DNA from: Botryococcus braunii
Taxonomy: Eukaryota > Chlorophyta > Trebouxiophyceae
Direction of reading: 5' to 3'
Assembly (NCBI GenBank): GCA_002005505.1
Contig: MVGU01001571.1
Span: forward strand, 27,501-40,000
Length of the DNA: 12,500 nucleotides
Part shown: in pieces, positions 1 through 9,410 of the stretch
Numbering within the stretch: the first letter of the stretch is position 1
Layout: each line of letters begins with the position of its first letter
Position numbers and translations under genes: made by a program
Notes under the pieces: model-generated
Databases searched by the model: none
What the model saw: the letters and a program-made list of their open reading frames with translations, nothing else
What the model was told of the DNA's origin: nothing

Positions 1-1145
1 CCCCAGGGGACCAGCCCACGCCGCCGGTGGTGGGTTGGGCGCCGGGCCCATGAAAGGTAGCCCTCCTGGCTTGGAATGCTGGGCGGATGCAGGTGGATGC
101 GCTTGTGGGGCCGGGCGGGATGATTTGTAGCCATCCACCGGATTACTGTGGAACGCATAGCATTGTTCATTGGGTGACTCATGAATACACAAAAACGCTG
201 AGGTTGCATATCACAGCTCTACTTATGGATGCACAGTTAAGGATGCCACGAGGACACAAAACTAGAACGTTCCTCAACTTTGTTTCAGGTAAAGGTCAAT
301 CGTAATGAAGCCGAAGCCAGTAGTACAGAGGAGAAAAGCCTCAGCAAGGACCAGATCAACGGGCCACCTACCTGTAAAAACTGAAGCTGGGGGATGGCAT
401 GGGCACTTGACCGACGGAATGTTGTGTCGCGAAGGGGTTTGCCAAAGCTTGAGAACCTGGAAGAAGACCCATCACGTTACTGGCGAGACGCAAAGTCTTG
501 TCGCAAAGAGTGCAGTAAACCACGGCAAATCACAGCCTCATTAGGAAAGACTCCCACACAGTACTTTTATGTTGCTAACCTGAGACCTGCTGTGGTATGC
601 AGCTCGCTGCTTCCTCCCGAAGTAGCTTTAATCTCTTGCGACGGTCATCGGTTTGGGTCGTGAACATCGAAATGAAACGAACAGCCCGTATCTTATCAGA
701 GCGAAAATCAATATACCAGAATGATGATTGGTGGTTAGCAATGAAAATAGATGGACTTACTTTTCGACAAAGGCTGTGAAAGTCACAAGAGAGTTTCCTG
801 GACGCCAGGACGCTGGTGTTAGTACGACTGAAAGAGTCAACGTCCCCCCGGCAGCCCCGTAAGTTACAGCCGTAACGGAACTCACCCGTCGTATCAGTCC
901 GTACAACTTAGAATTTCCAAGTTGTACGGAATTTCCATGTTCGAAACCAGGTTATCTCGAAATGTCCCGGATAAATTGTCTCGGAAAATCGCTTGCTTGC
1001 TCATTGACTTGGCAAGCACAGGAGGAATGAAAACGGCCTTTTTTCTGTACGTACTTTCATGATGTCTCAGGTTGAGGCTTTGTGGGATTGGGGACTGGCT
1101 TTCGTGTTGACTTTTTGAGCAATCCGAGTTGTGGGCCCCTAGGTA
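1..1145. other. Upstream region of the ANP32-like gene, no supported gene
   Basis: No convincing coding exon was found in this stretch. The first ~120 bases are clearly more GC-rich than what follows. One frame reads from the window edge as a Pro/Gly-rich tail (PGDQPTPPVVGWAPGP) to a TGA at 51-53. It could be the end of an upstream + strand gene, but it is too short to decide. The short open frames at 87-305, 305-544, 394-663 and 597-779 overlap each other and show no recognisable domain or codon bias. The rest presumably holds the promoter and 5' UTR of the gene that starts at 1146. I saw no clear TATA box. Confidence 0.4.
898..930. repeat. 12-bp perfect inverted repeat (hairpin)
   Basis: The arm TCCGTACAACTT (898-909) is the exact reverse complement of AAGTTGTACGGA (919-930), with a 9-base loop. 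The octamer GAATTTCC occurs in the loop (911-918) and again at 929-936. It lies about 215 bases upstream of the ANP32-like start codon, so it may be in the promoter or the 5' UTR. No function can be assigned from sequence alone. Confidence 0.7.
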
Positions 1146-4134
1146 ATGCGTGATCTTTCCACAGCTTTAGCTGCAGCAGTCAAAGGAGCCAAGCCCACAT
1201 CGGTAACCGAACTGAATCTTGATCAGAAATTTAGAGCTGACAACTTGACGGTGAGAGCATATGATAGCAGCACGGAGAGAGCGCAACTAGGCTAACTCTG
1301 CCACTAGATCTGGGCCAGGGTGTTGTTACTTTTCCTTTGGCATGTGGAACTTGCTTTACAACGTGGAAATGTTTTTGTAGGGCTTGGAGTCATACGTTAA
1401 CCTCGTATCTTTGTCGCTGTCAGCCGTGGGTTTAACCAGCCTTGAGGGACTCCCTGCATCTGCAGCCCTCCGGACCCTAGTGGTCTCAGACAACAAGATC
1501 GCAGGCGGTCTTGACGTCCTTAAAACTTGCTGCCCTAATTTACGCAGACTTGATCTTTCAAACAACCGCATGGCGTCTATGTTAGCTTTGCAGCCACTTA
1601 GTGCGCTGTCCGTACTGCAAAGCCTTGAGCTTGAGGCAAACCCGCTCGCGTCCTTGCCAAACTACAGGGAGGCGATCTTCAAATTAAATCCGGCTTTGAC
1701 TGTAATTGATCAACAAGATATCCTCGGAAAAGGTGCGGATGTTTTGACGGAACATCTTGATGCAGGCATGCCTAAGGTCAAGGGCTAACCCGCTTTGTCA
1801 TTGAGCAGATGCGTTGCATGACGAGGAAGAAGATGGTGATGAGGAAGAGGAAGAGTATGATGATGAGGAGGATGAAGAACAGGAGGTAAACCCAAGTATC
1901 CGACGTTCCTTTTGTGGCGTTATCCCTGTTCCTGCTGCTGCTGACGGAAGACTCTTGCAGGGTGAAGAAGAAGGTGGTGAAGAAGGGGAGGAAGTAGACG
2001 ATGGTGAAGAAGGGCAGGGCGAGGATGGCGATGCATACGAGGTGAGCTGCAAACCTTTTTGGACGGTTGCCAATCCGTGCCGTCGACGTTTTTACATGGT
2101 TTTAGGACTGCTTGCATCATAACCCTTGGATGCTTTCGCTTGCAAGCTTACTGGTTGAAAAGAGTTTCCAGGCGCATAAAATAAACCGTCCTGGTGGTTT
2201 GCCGGCGAGAGACGGCGCTCTGTACAAGATCATTGAAGAGGTTTTGATGTCATGTGGCAGGATGATGAGGGAGGCGAGGAGGAAGGAGGTGATGAGGAGG
2301 TATGTTTAATGCCTAATGCACCACGCTAAAGGCGGACCGCTTCCTACACTATTCGGCCCCTTGCCATATCCGTCGAGCTGAACGAACGCTTTGGTCTGCT
2401 ATGAAACCCTTCTCTGGATGTGTTAGTTTTCAAAGCGAACGTCAGAAGATCTGAGACGGTGCTATTTGCATCAGGGACTGTTGGTGTCCTGAAGGACTCC
2501 CTATTTGCTAGGTGTGTTGAAAGGTCTGTTTGCAGAGTGACACGCTAGTGTCCGGTTCCTGCGAGTTGCCATCAGGTGCCTTTGGTATACTTTCTCTTAC
2601 GTGGGGTTGCAGGACGGGTATGATGACCCTGAAGGAGAAGAGGGTGAGGAGGGAGATGAGGAGGAAGAGGTAAGGGATTGCTCTTGCTTGTTTGCTCTTG
2701 CTTTGGGTCTGTTTGACTGCCCGCAAGCGAAGTTTCTATTGCACTAACCTTCAGAGCTGGAAGCAAGCTTCATTCTTGAAGTTGGTGAAATTAGGCTGGT
2801 TGGCGGTCGAAAGGCATGGGTTAGCTCTGGGAGATCGAAGGGACTCTTCCATGCAGAGAGACTTGCACACTAAGTCAGAGCATGTCAGCCACTTCAATGT
2901 TTGCAGGATCTGTTATGTCTGGTATGGTTGATGCTTAGACTCCGAGTATTGTGTTATTTGTCTCAGGACACCGTATAGCGTTAGAGTTCTGCCGAGATGT
3001 GTTAATGGTGCACCCTTGCAAATGCAGGAGGAAGATGAAGAAGAGGAGCCTGGCGTTGCTGCTTTAGTGGTAAGGCCCATTACCTAAGAGCTGCCTTGAT
3101 CTAGGAGTGATATTGCGCAGGTGGGCTGTGAAACTTGACAGAAACGAAGCTCTGCTGTGATGGTAACCCTTTCAAAACACTGCTCAGAGGTTGAGCATGG
3201 AACATTCACTGGAATGAATGTGCTGTTACAAACTATGGCCAGCGTTTGCTTTCTGACTCCATGTGAGGCATCTGACTTCCTGAATTTGAACGCGTGATAT
3301 TGCATTTTTTTTTTCTAGCGTGTGTTCTGCGGTTTGGTCTCCCTTCCTTCCTTTCTAAATAAGGCTTTGGCTTTGTGCATCAGCATAGCCTTGCTAAGTC
3401 TTTGTGATTCTTAGGGGCCCCCATTGGAGGACGATGGTGATGAGTACGAAGGAGAGGAGGAAGAGCCACCCAGTGAGGATATTGATGACGGAGATGAGGA
3501 CGAGGATGATGAGGCTGGTGAGGACTCGAGCGCTGGTTGTTGAGTCCTGAACTTCTCTCCTGAACTTTCATGTAGCTTTTGATGGGGATTCAAAGCTGGT
3601 GCCTGTCAATCCAGATGTGGGTGGTTGGGATGTGTGGGCCGTTGCTATGTCTGTGGTACAGATGGTCGATTCTTTTCATCAAGAGGCGGTGATAAATTGG
3701 GAGAACCCTGGAATTGTTAAGGACAACCAGCAGGTATTGAAGCAGCTTCCACCATGCACAGTTTGCCTCCCAGACGTGTCGTGTGCACGTGTTTGTGCTA
3801 CGAAGCATGAAAGGCCTTCGGACCCACTACACGCAAATCTCTGGCAATCCCAATGTGACTGGTCGACTATGCACATTGGCCGGGACATAGGGACCGTCAC
3901 TAAGCAGATGTTGCAGTTGTAGTATGGGGGTCGTGGCGGGTTGGGTTGGGTTGGGTGGGGGCCCACCACAACATCTGTTCTGCTTGTCTGTTTGTCTACA
4001 TTTTCAGGAAGCAGTAAACATAGCATGGTTTCAATGTTACGGGCTTGTGTGCAGGTCCAAGCTCACGCCGCGGTACTAAGCGCAAGGCAGATGCAGATCC
4101 TGAGGATGAGGACGAGGAAGACGATGATGAATAA
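1146..4134 (+). CDS. ANP32-like acidic leucine-rich nuclear phosphoprotein, nine exons
   Basis: Exons are 1146-1250, 1381-1732, 1809-1885, 1961-2041, 2261-2299, 2613-2669, 3028-3069, 3415-3517 and 4055-4134. All introns are GT-AG and the joined frame stays open for 311 residues. Residues 1-152 form the LRR head: TELNLD near 20-25, then LRR units such as LRTLVVSDNKIAGGL (65-79) and LRRLDLSNNRM (89-99). They end in the LRR cap NYREAIFKLNPALTVID (129-145), which is diagnostic of the family. Residues 153-285 are a low-complexity Asp/Glu/Gly tail. The C-terminus carries a basic nuclear-localisation-like KRK (294-296) followed by a last acidic run, as in known ANP32 proteins. An in-frame TAG at 1140-1142 supports ATG 1146. 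Family members act in the nucleus in phosphatase inhibition, histone binding and mRNA export; which of these applies here is unknown. Length is slightly above that of the animal proteins (roughly 230-270 residues) because of the tail. Splice sites are inferred, so small exon errors in the tail are possible. Confidence 0.9.
3938..3961 (+). repeat. Telomere-like GGGTT run, G-quadruplex candidate in the last ANP32 intron
   Basis: Four consecutive GGGTT units are followed by a GGGTGGGGG end. This gives more than four G-triplets with 1-2 base loops on the sense strand of intron 8 (3518-4054). It would also be present in the pre-mRNA, about 93 bases before the last acceptor. The pattern fits a strong G-quadruplex. 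It also resembles short interstitial telomere-like sequence, though the unit is not a standard plant telomere repeat. Confidence 0.6.
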
Positions 4135-5671
4135 ACCACGGGGGTTGGTCTCTTGCCGTGTAAGTTTAGTCTTGTGCTTTCCTCCTTTAGAGCCAGGTAT
4201 TCGCGGAGTGCCTGTTGCATACATGACTCACTTGCCTTCTTAGTAGTGTTCCTAGGCCATTTTTGGGGAGCCTGCTTTCCAATTGTCTGGTACCTGAGGC
4301 ATCTCATGCAATTCAATCGAGCTGCCGCAGTTCCTGCAGTTGGGTGTACATGGTATGTCTGGAGGACTTCAAGGGAATTCGGCCGTTCTGGACGTTGTTT
4401 TTAGTTTCGCCGTGGCAGTGGAAGGTACAAAGGTTTGGTTTTCCCTGTGAAGTATTCCCTTGCTTGTTGTTTAGTTGCTACGTCTGCTTGGGTAGGAATA
4501 CGGGTTGTGTAGAGGGTGAGGTTGAAATCAAGGACATATCAGCTATTACCTGTCGGCGTATGTGGAGTGGTGCTCTGATATCTGGCAAGCTGCAATGCTG
4601 ATTCTTGTGATGAAGTCAGTGTTGATGAATAAGTCCCTTGTCTAGACTCAGGATCTTCAATTGGTAATTTTGCATTTATTTCATTGCTAGGGGACTCTGC
4701 TGTTTATCTTTCCCACTATCCTGGGTGCAGGATATGTACTTGCAAAGCGATGCTACCTGTAATTTAAGCATTCTGACGTCCAGAAGATGGTAAGGATGGG
4801 TTTTCCCTGTAAAAAAGCCAACTGCCTCCTCAGCTTTGTGGGTAGGCAACTGCCTCGCCCCCAAATGGCTGGTCTGAAATGCTTGATTATCTCCGTTTGC
4901 GCGTTCCACAGTCTTGTGAGGCCTTCACTGTGCCCGACTAAAGGGGTGTGAGGGATGCTGACATTCTCTCAAAGCATACTGGTGCTTATGCTTGGTTATT
5001 ACACCGTTAGCTGGAGAAAGAAAAGAGTCAGTGGTACGGGTACCTGAGTGAGGTGGCTCAGGACCGAGAGCCTTGTGGGAAGTAGAGCGTTGTGACCAGA
5101 CTGGCAATGCATGTGGAGTGTAGCGTCCACAAGTGGGCCTGCCACGTACTGTTTGGCCTGCATATGGACCTGCCACTGATGGTCTTTAATCGTTTACAAA
5201 TCGTTTATGAGGTAAATTTGCTCGCTTCGGAGCACTTTTGTAACATGTGTCATACTCGCACACAGGTCATAGGTTTGCCAACGCATTTTGTTGCTGTACC
5301 TGTCAAGCCAAGGACTCAGAGAAGGAAAATGGAAGGGCGCGAGGGGTAAAACATGGTCTGGCTTGGACTACACATCTCTCGGCACACATAGGACATGCGT
5401 GGCAATTTTTAAGGTAGGAAGTTAGCAAGGGACCCGCTATTATTAGGTGGTGGATTCGCGCTGAATACAGTCTAAAGTACATCAAACCTGCTGTATTATG
5501 ATGTAGATCAAATCTGTTTACTTGCATTCTAAAACGGGAATCGCAGAAGGCCCCATCAGGTGATGGCATGGACCCATGACATATGTCTCTGTCGTTAAGC
5601 ATTGCCCACCAAGCATGGCATCTAGCCCCAGCCCAAATTGACCAGCTGCCCACTGTCTAGCTGCAGTGTTT
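4135..5671. other. Gene-free stretch after the ANP32-like gene
   Basis: This holds the 3' UTR of the preceding gene and then intergenic DNA. Open frames on both strands (for example 4263-4601 + and 5303-5653 -) are short, overlap one another and show no domain. They also lack the acidic or LRR character of the upstream gene. More TGTAA words occur near 4758 and 4806. A lone GCCCACCAAGC word near 5609 is an outlier of the motif that becomes an array further right. Confidence 0.5.
4159..4163 (+). terminator. Possible TGTAA polyadenylation signal for the ANP32-like gene
   Basis: TGTAA is the common poly(A) signal in many chlorophyte algae, and this one lies 25 bases after the stop codon. The same bases are also part of GTAAGT, a good 5' splice site, so a 3' UTR intron is an equal alternative. 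AATAAA also occurs at 4130-4135, overlapping the stop codon itself. None is decisive without transcript ends. Confidence 0.3.
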
Positions 5672-6212
5672 GTCTGAAAAATAACAGCTGTCTGCTCAAG
5701 TCGCAAAATGTTTCACGCCGCCCACCAAGCTTTTTGCCCACCAAGCCCTTTCCGAGCGTTTTGAAGGAGGAAGTTTGCCAAGGCCTATAGGAGATTCACA
5801 GCCATAGGATAGTATCCGTTGGGGAATGTCATCATCTCGGCCCTTCCCACCGAGCTTCATGCTTTTCGAAGTCGTTGTTAGTTTGCTCCGTAGTGAATGT
5901 CTATGGGTTGATTATATTTCATGTTTAATCAGGTAAGAGGGCCTGCAGAGGTTGCATACTTGTTTTATTGGCAGGCCTGTCATGGCAAAGGCCTTGTTGA
6001 GAACCCATCGTTGTCAGTTTCGCATGGGGTTTATTAGCTTTGCCGCGTAAATGTATTGTTCCACCTCGGAGGTACTATGGCTACAGTGGCTTGGGACATG
6101 AGTCAAAGCCAGATCTCTTGTGGCACAAAATGCAACTGGAGCGCAAGGGTTGTGAAGTTCGGTGTATAAATGGGTATGCCTTTATTCGTTGCATGTGTTC
6201 ATGTACTCCTGG
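5672..6212. repeat. Diverged duplication, copy A
   Basis: This ~540-bp segment aligns by eye in the same orientation with 6762-7431. Anchors in order include CTGAAAA...CAGCTGTC, the GCCCACCAAGCTTTTTGCCC block, CGGCCCTTCCC/CGGCCGCTCCC, GCAGAGGTT, CGCATGGGGTTTAT, GGCTTGG.ACATG and GTTCGGTGTA/GTTTGGTGTA. Identity looks like roughly 65-75 percent with many indels. Reading frames are not kept between the copies, which argues against a coding duplication. It may be a local segmental duplication or two members of a non-autonomous repeat family. No target-site duplication or clear termini were found. Confidence 0.7.
5719..5757. repeat. Short CCCACCAAGC motif array in copy A
   Basis: Two adjacent units of about 17 bp, GCCCACCAAGCTTTTT and GCCCACCAAGCCCTTT, are present. 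A weaker relative (CCCACCGAGCTT) lies near 5848. This is the short counterpart of the expanded array at 6806-6950. Confidence 0.65.
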
Positions 6213-6238
6213 CCTTAAGGCTGAAGGCTTAAGCCTTC
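6212..6238. repeat. Two adjacent short palindromes
   Basis: GCCTTAAGGC (6212-6221) is followed at once by GAAGGCTTAAGCCTTC (6223-6238), both perfectly self-complementary. Their cores share AAGGC and GCCTT, so the two can also pair with each other. They sit exactly at the right edge of duplication copy A. Confidence 0.6.
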
Positions 6239-6368
6239 GAGGCACAGAGGGTGCTCGTTCCACATCGAATGAAGCATTTGTGAGCAGTTTACCATGTGTC
6301 ATAAAGTTTATGACATGTATGTCGCGAGCTATGAGAGCGAGAGTGGACGTGATCCTCGCCCAGATAAT

Positions 6369-6472
6369 GGGGGGGGGGGGTGTCCTAAGGGGAGAAGGGG
6401 GGTGGAGTGGGGGGCATAATGTTTGTTTTGTTGGGGGGGGGGGGGTGGGGGGTGGGTGAGGGTTTTGGGGGG
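6369..6472 (+). repeat. G-run cluster (G12 and G13 homopolymers)
   Basis: A run of 12 G (6369-6380) and a run of 13 G (6433-6445) are joined by further G3-G6 runs up to 6472. Opposite-strand frames here read as Pro-rich peptides purely because of the G runs. The cluster has G-quadruplex potential. It is also the kind of tract where assembled length is unreliable. Confidence 0.75.
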
Positions 6473-6805
6473 CACACCAGCGTTGGAGAAAGGAGGGGAT
6501 GTATGTTTGGGACAAAGGCCATGAAGCTCCGCTACCGTAGAGCCAGCAAACCAGTGGAAATGGTGTGTGGAGACCAGATGCCACTACCATTCTGCAGGCA
6601 GTGCCACCGCAGCTATCACAGTAGACGAGGAAAAGAGACTGGCGCCGTTAGTCAGGTACAAGTGGGCTGTTGGGACCTGCATTCTCTATTTGTGGATCGA
6701 GTATACATTTGTGTATCGCTTTCATCGCCACCGCAAATCAGGTCTGTACCTACATTCTTCATCTGAAAATACCAGCTGTCCCTGTCATAGCCAAACATTC
6801 CACGC

Positions 6806-6950
6806 TGCCCACCAAGCTTTTTGCCCACCACGTCTTTTTCATGTTTAAGACTGCCAATCAAGCTTTCTGCCCACCATCCCTTTTCCGACTTCCAACCTGC
6901 CCACCAAAGTTTTTGCTCATATAGTTTTCTGCCAACCAAGCCTTTTGCAC
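6806..6950. repeat. Expanded degenerate minisatellite, consensus TGCCCACCAAGCTTTTT
   Basis: About six diverged units start near 6806, 6822, 6848, 6867, 6897 and 6927, for example GCCCACCAAGCTTTTT, GCCAATCAAGCTTTCT and GCCAACCAAGCCTTTT. Spacing varies from 16 to about 30 bp. The open frames across it on both strands (6821-7024 + and 6652-6939 -) show the repeat periodicity and no other protein signal, so I read it as non-coding. Confidence 0.7.
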
Positions 6951-7186
6951 AGTCCTTGAAGGGACGCAGTCGACAAGACCTGAAAGATTATATACGGCCC
7001 TTCCCAGAATCTCTGTTGCAATAGTCGTCATTTCGGCCGCTCCCAAAGAGCTTTTGTGGATATCACGGATTTTATGGACTTGCTGCTTTGGAACTGTCTA
7101 GGGGATCATGACAGTTAAGTGTATACAGGTTGAGGGCTTCGCAGAGGTTTCATAATTGTTATATTGGCATGCCGGTCTTGGCACCC

Positions 7187-7261
7187 AACCCCATGCGGAA
7201 CTGACGGAAGTGGGTTGGGGTCTTCTTTGGAAACCCACCTCCGTCAGTTCCGCAAGGGGTT
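7187..7261. repeat. 30-bp inverted repeat (foldback) inside copy B
   Basis: The arms 7187-7216 and 7232-7261 are reverse complements with two mismatches (7193/7255 and 7209/7239) around a 15-base spacer. The right arm has a counterpart in copy A (GTCAGTTTCGCATGGGGTTT near 6015-6034). The left arm does not: copy A has only about 13 unrelated bases there. Confidence 0.85.
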
Positions 7262-7956
7262 TATCTACTTTGCCATAAGTTCGTTGTTCTACCACGGAGG
7301 GAATGTTGCTGCGATGGCTTGGACATGGGTCTACGTGTGACACACAATACAACTGCAGCCGGAGTGTTGTGGAGTTTGGTGTACACATGGGTGCGCCATG
7401 GGTTACGCATGTGCACATGTACCCCAAGCCTTCCATGCAAAGCGGTTGCTTCTGGAGTATATCCTACCATGTGTTTAGAAAAAACTCTGTGGGGTGCGGC
7501 ACTCCGACGCGGAGTCTCCGAGTGGCCCGCGCGAGGCGCGGCTGGCGACGCGTTGCGACTGTCATGAACCAGACTTTCAAAAAGCGGCCTGATCTGACGG
7601 ACTGAGCTGATAAACTACCTACTTTTAAGAAGTTCGTACTAAGGATTGTTCTCATGTCCATCTACTCTTCGTAGACTACTAACCTGGACCTGCAAGGTCG
7701 AGAAGATTCCGTGGCTGTCGCCGAGAGAGACTTGTCCGGCAAAAACTCACTTTTACAACACGAAAGAGGAGGGAGGTCGGTTGAGTGCGAGTTTTAACAT
7801 TGTGGACAGAAAACATCACGTTGCAAGGAGAACTTGAGTGATAGATGAGGGACCCAGCAGGAAACCTGTTTGTTATCAGATGTAGCAGCGATTCAGAATG
7901 GGACGACCCGCTTGTCCCACTGCACCGGACAGAATACTTATCTTCCCCGGGGCAGT

Positions 7957-7980
7957 AAAATGGTAGGGCCCTACCATTTT
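7957..7980. repeat. 24-bp perfect palindrome with no spacer
   Basis: The left half AAAATGGTAGGG (7957-7968) is followed directly by its exact reverse complement (7969-7980). The symmetry breaks at 7956/7981. The centre contains GGGCCC. It could be a symmetric protein-binding site or a trace of DNA repair; no repeated copy was noticed elsewhere in the window. Confidence 0.85.
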
Positions 7981-8488
7981 GGAGCAGGCTTTAATTACTT
8001 ATCCACCAAACTTCGCGCGGTCTTTTGGAGCCTTTGTGCTTCCGACGTGTATCTACTGGCCCAGTGAGAGGAACCCGGCACTTTGGACTAGCCATTTCAG
8101 TGGTGTCCAAGTCCTCAATGTTATATTTGGGTACGATGACACATTGAAGGACTTCTGCAACGCTTTGAGGGAGAAAACGTTTTCCGAAAAGAACTGATCA
8201 GATATCATGATAGGTCATTGCGGATACAGTGATACGTATACACACTGTGTGGCATTAATGTGGCAATACTGCAGGTATCCATGAGCACCGTCCCGGGTTC
8301 TGGGAACGCAGCGTATGCATGGGAAGTCCAGAGAGGTCGCATGTCAGCCCGAAATCTGCCATGATCGGGACCATATGGTGACGCATCCCGACCCAAAAAG
8401 AAGAAATGTACGCCAAGAGGCCTCACATATTCGATCTCGCTGGAGTTATCAGTATGCATCGCATCTGTTGGTGTCGTTGCCTGCTATT

Positions 8489-8525
8489 CCTGCCACAAGG
8501 GCTGCAGCCTGTTCTTTGTGGCAGG
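8489..8525. repeat. 10-bp stem hairpin with a palindrome in its loop
   Basis: CCTGCCACAA (8489-8498) pairs with TTGTGGCAGG (8516-8525). The loop contains GGCTGCAGCC (8500-8509), itself a perfect palindrome. It is the first of two hairpins within 95 bases. Confidence 0.65.
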
Positions 8526-8552
8526 CTGTTCATCGGTGGTTGTTGGTCTGAT

Positions 8553-8581
8553 TGGCTTTTGGGGAATCTCCCCAAAAGCCA
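8553..8581. repeat. 13-bp stem hairpin with a 3-base loop
   Basis: TGGCTTTTGGGGA (8553-8565) pairs perfectly with TCCCCAAAAGCCA (8569-8581) around the loop ATC. The following bases are not a T-run on either strand, so this is not a bacterial-type terminator. It could be structured RNA if transcribed. Confidence 0.75.
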
Positions 8582-9151
8582 GAAGTGTCAGAATTCTTTT
8601 TCAGGTTGACTGGCTTGTACGTGGATTCAATGTCATGTCCGGTGATTCAATGTCAATGTCTTGTTTTGTGTTCAGAAGTGACCAGTCTCTTTTTCTGGAT
8701 GTGCAAGTTTACTTGTCCTTGGGCAGAGAAATTATGTCGAAGCAATGTTGAAGTTACCTTTGGATCAGTCATGTTCAATGGCAAAGAGATCCTCTTCAGT
8801 TGCAATCGCATTCTCTCACTTCAACGTTGGTTTGTAAAATGTTATACCGTAATTACATGTGCCCCTCGACGCCGTACAATGCAAAGTTGTAGGGAACTCT
8901 GCAGTAATCTCTGTACTGTATGCCCATGCATGCAAGTACTCAGTGTGAGCGACATGGGGTCTTGTGGCTTTCAGATATAATGGCTGTGCTGTCACAACGA
9001 CTCGGACACCTTCTGAGGCAGGGCAGAGATCACTTTGTTTGCTCGTAGGGGAGGGTTGCCCTCGTCCAGATGGCCTTTTCATGTATTCAAAATGTTTGTT
9101 ACGGAATGAAAGTACCATGGTAGAGCAAGTAATGTTGTCCCTCATCACACG

Positions 9152-9410
<259 letters not shown>

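Larger units (their letters stand above)
6762..7431. repeat. Diverged duplication, copy B
   Basis: This is the partner of copy A, about 1.09 kb to the right and in the same orientation. It is ~130 bp longer for two visible reasons: the CCCACCAAGC-type array has grown to about six units, and a foldback insert is present at 7187-7261. The copies end together around CATGTGCACATGTACCCC in B and CATGTGTTCATGTACTCC in A. The intervening 6213-6761 contains the G-run cluster and no gene I can support. Confidence 0.7.
7432..9151. other. Gene-free stretch with several hairpins
   Basis: No coding region can be supported here. A GC-rich patch near 7495-7560 holds small hairpins but does not fold as a tRNA by eye. 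The frame at 7979-8197 has somewhat protein-like composition, but it has no ATG start and resembles no family I know. A direct repeat of GATTCAATGTC occurs at 8624-8634 and 8644-8654. The stronger structural features are listed separately. Confidence 0.5.

Noticed and set aside
1798..2073. Ser/Pro-rich open frame on the minus strand
   Set aside because: It is the antisense shadow of GAA/GAT-rich acidic exons 3-4 of the ANP32-like gene.
6081..6590. 169-residue Pro-rich open frame on the minus strand
   Set aside because: Its length comes from the G-runs at 6369-6472 read as proline codons. It has no domain, and its part within duplication copy A is not kept open in copy B.
7495..7560. GC-rich patch as a possible tRNA
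   Set aside because: The small stems do not form a cloverleaf, and no T-loop or anticodon arm could be placed.
7979..8197. 72-residue frame with protein-like composition (ending REKTFSEKN)
   Set aside because: It has no ATG start, no recognisable family and no convincing splice partners. It could be a relic, but that cannot be supported.
8553..8581. Bacterial-type intrinsic terminator
   Set aside because: There is no T-tract after the stem and the setting is eukaryotic.
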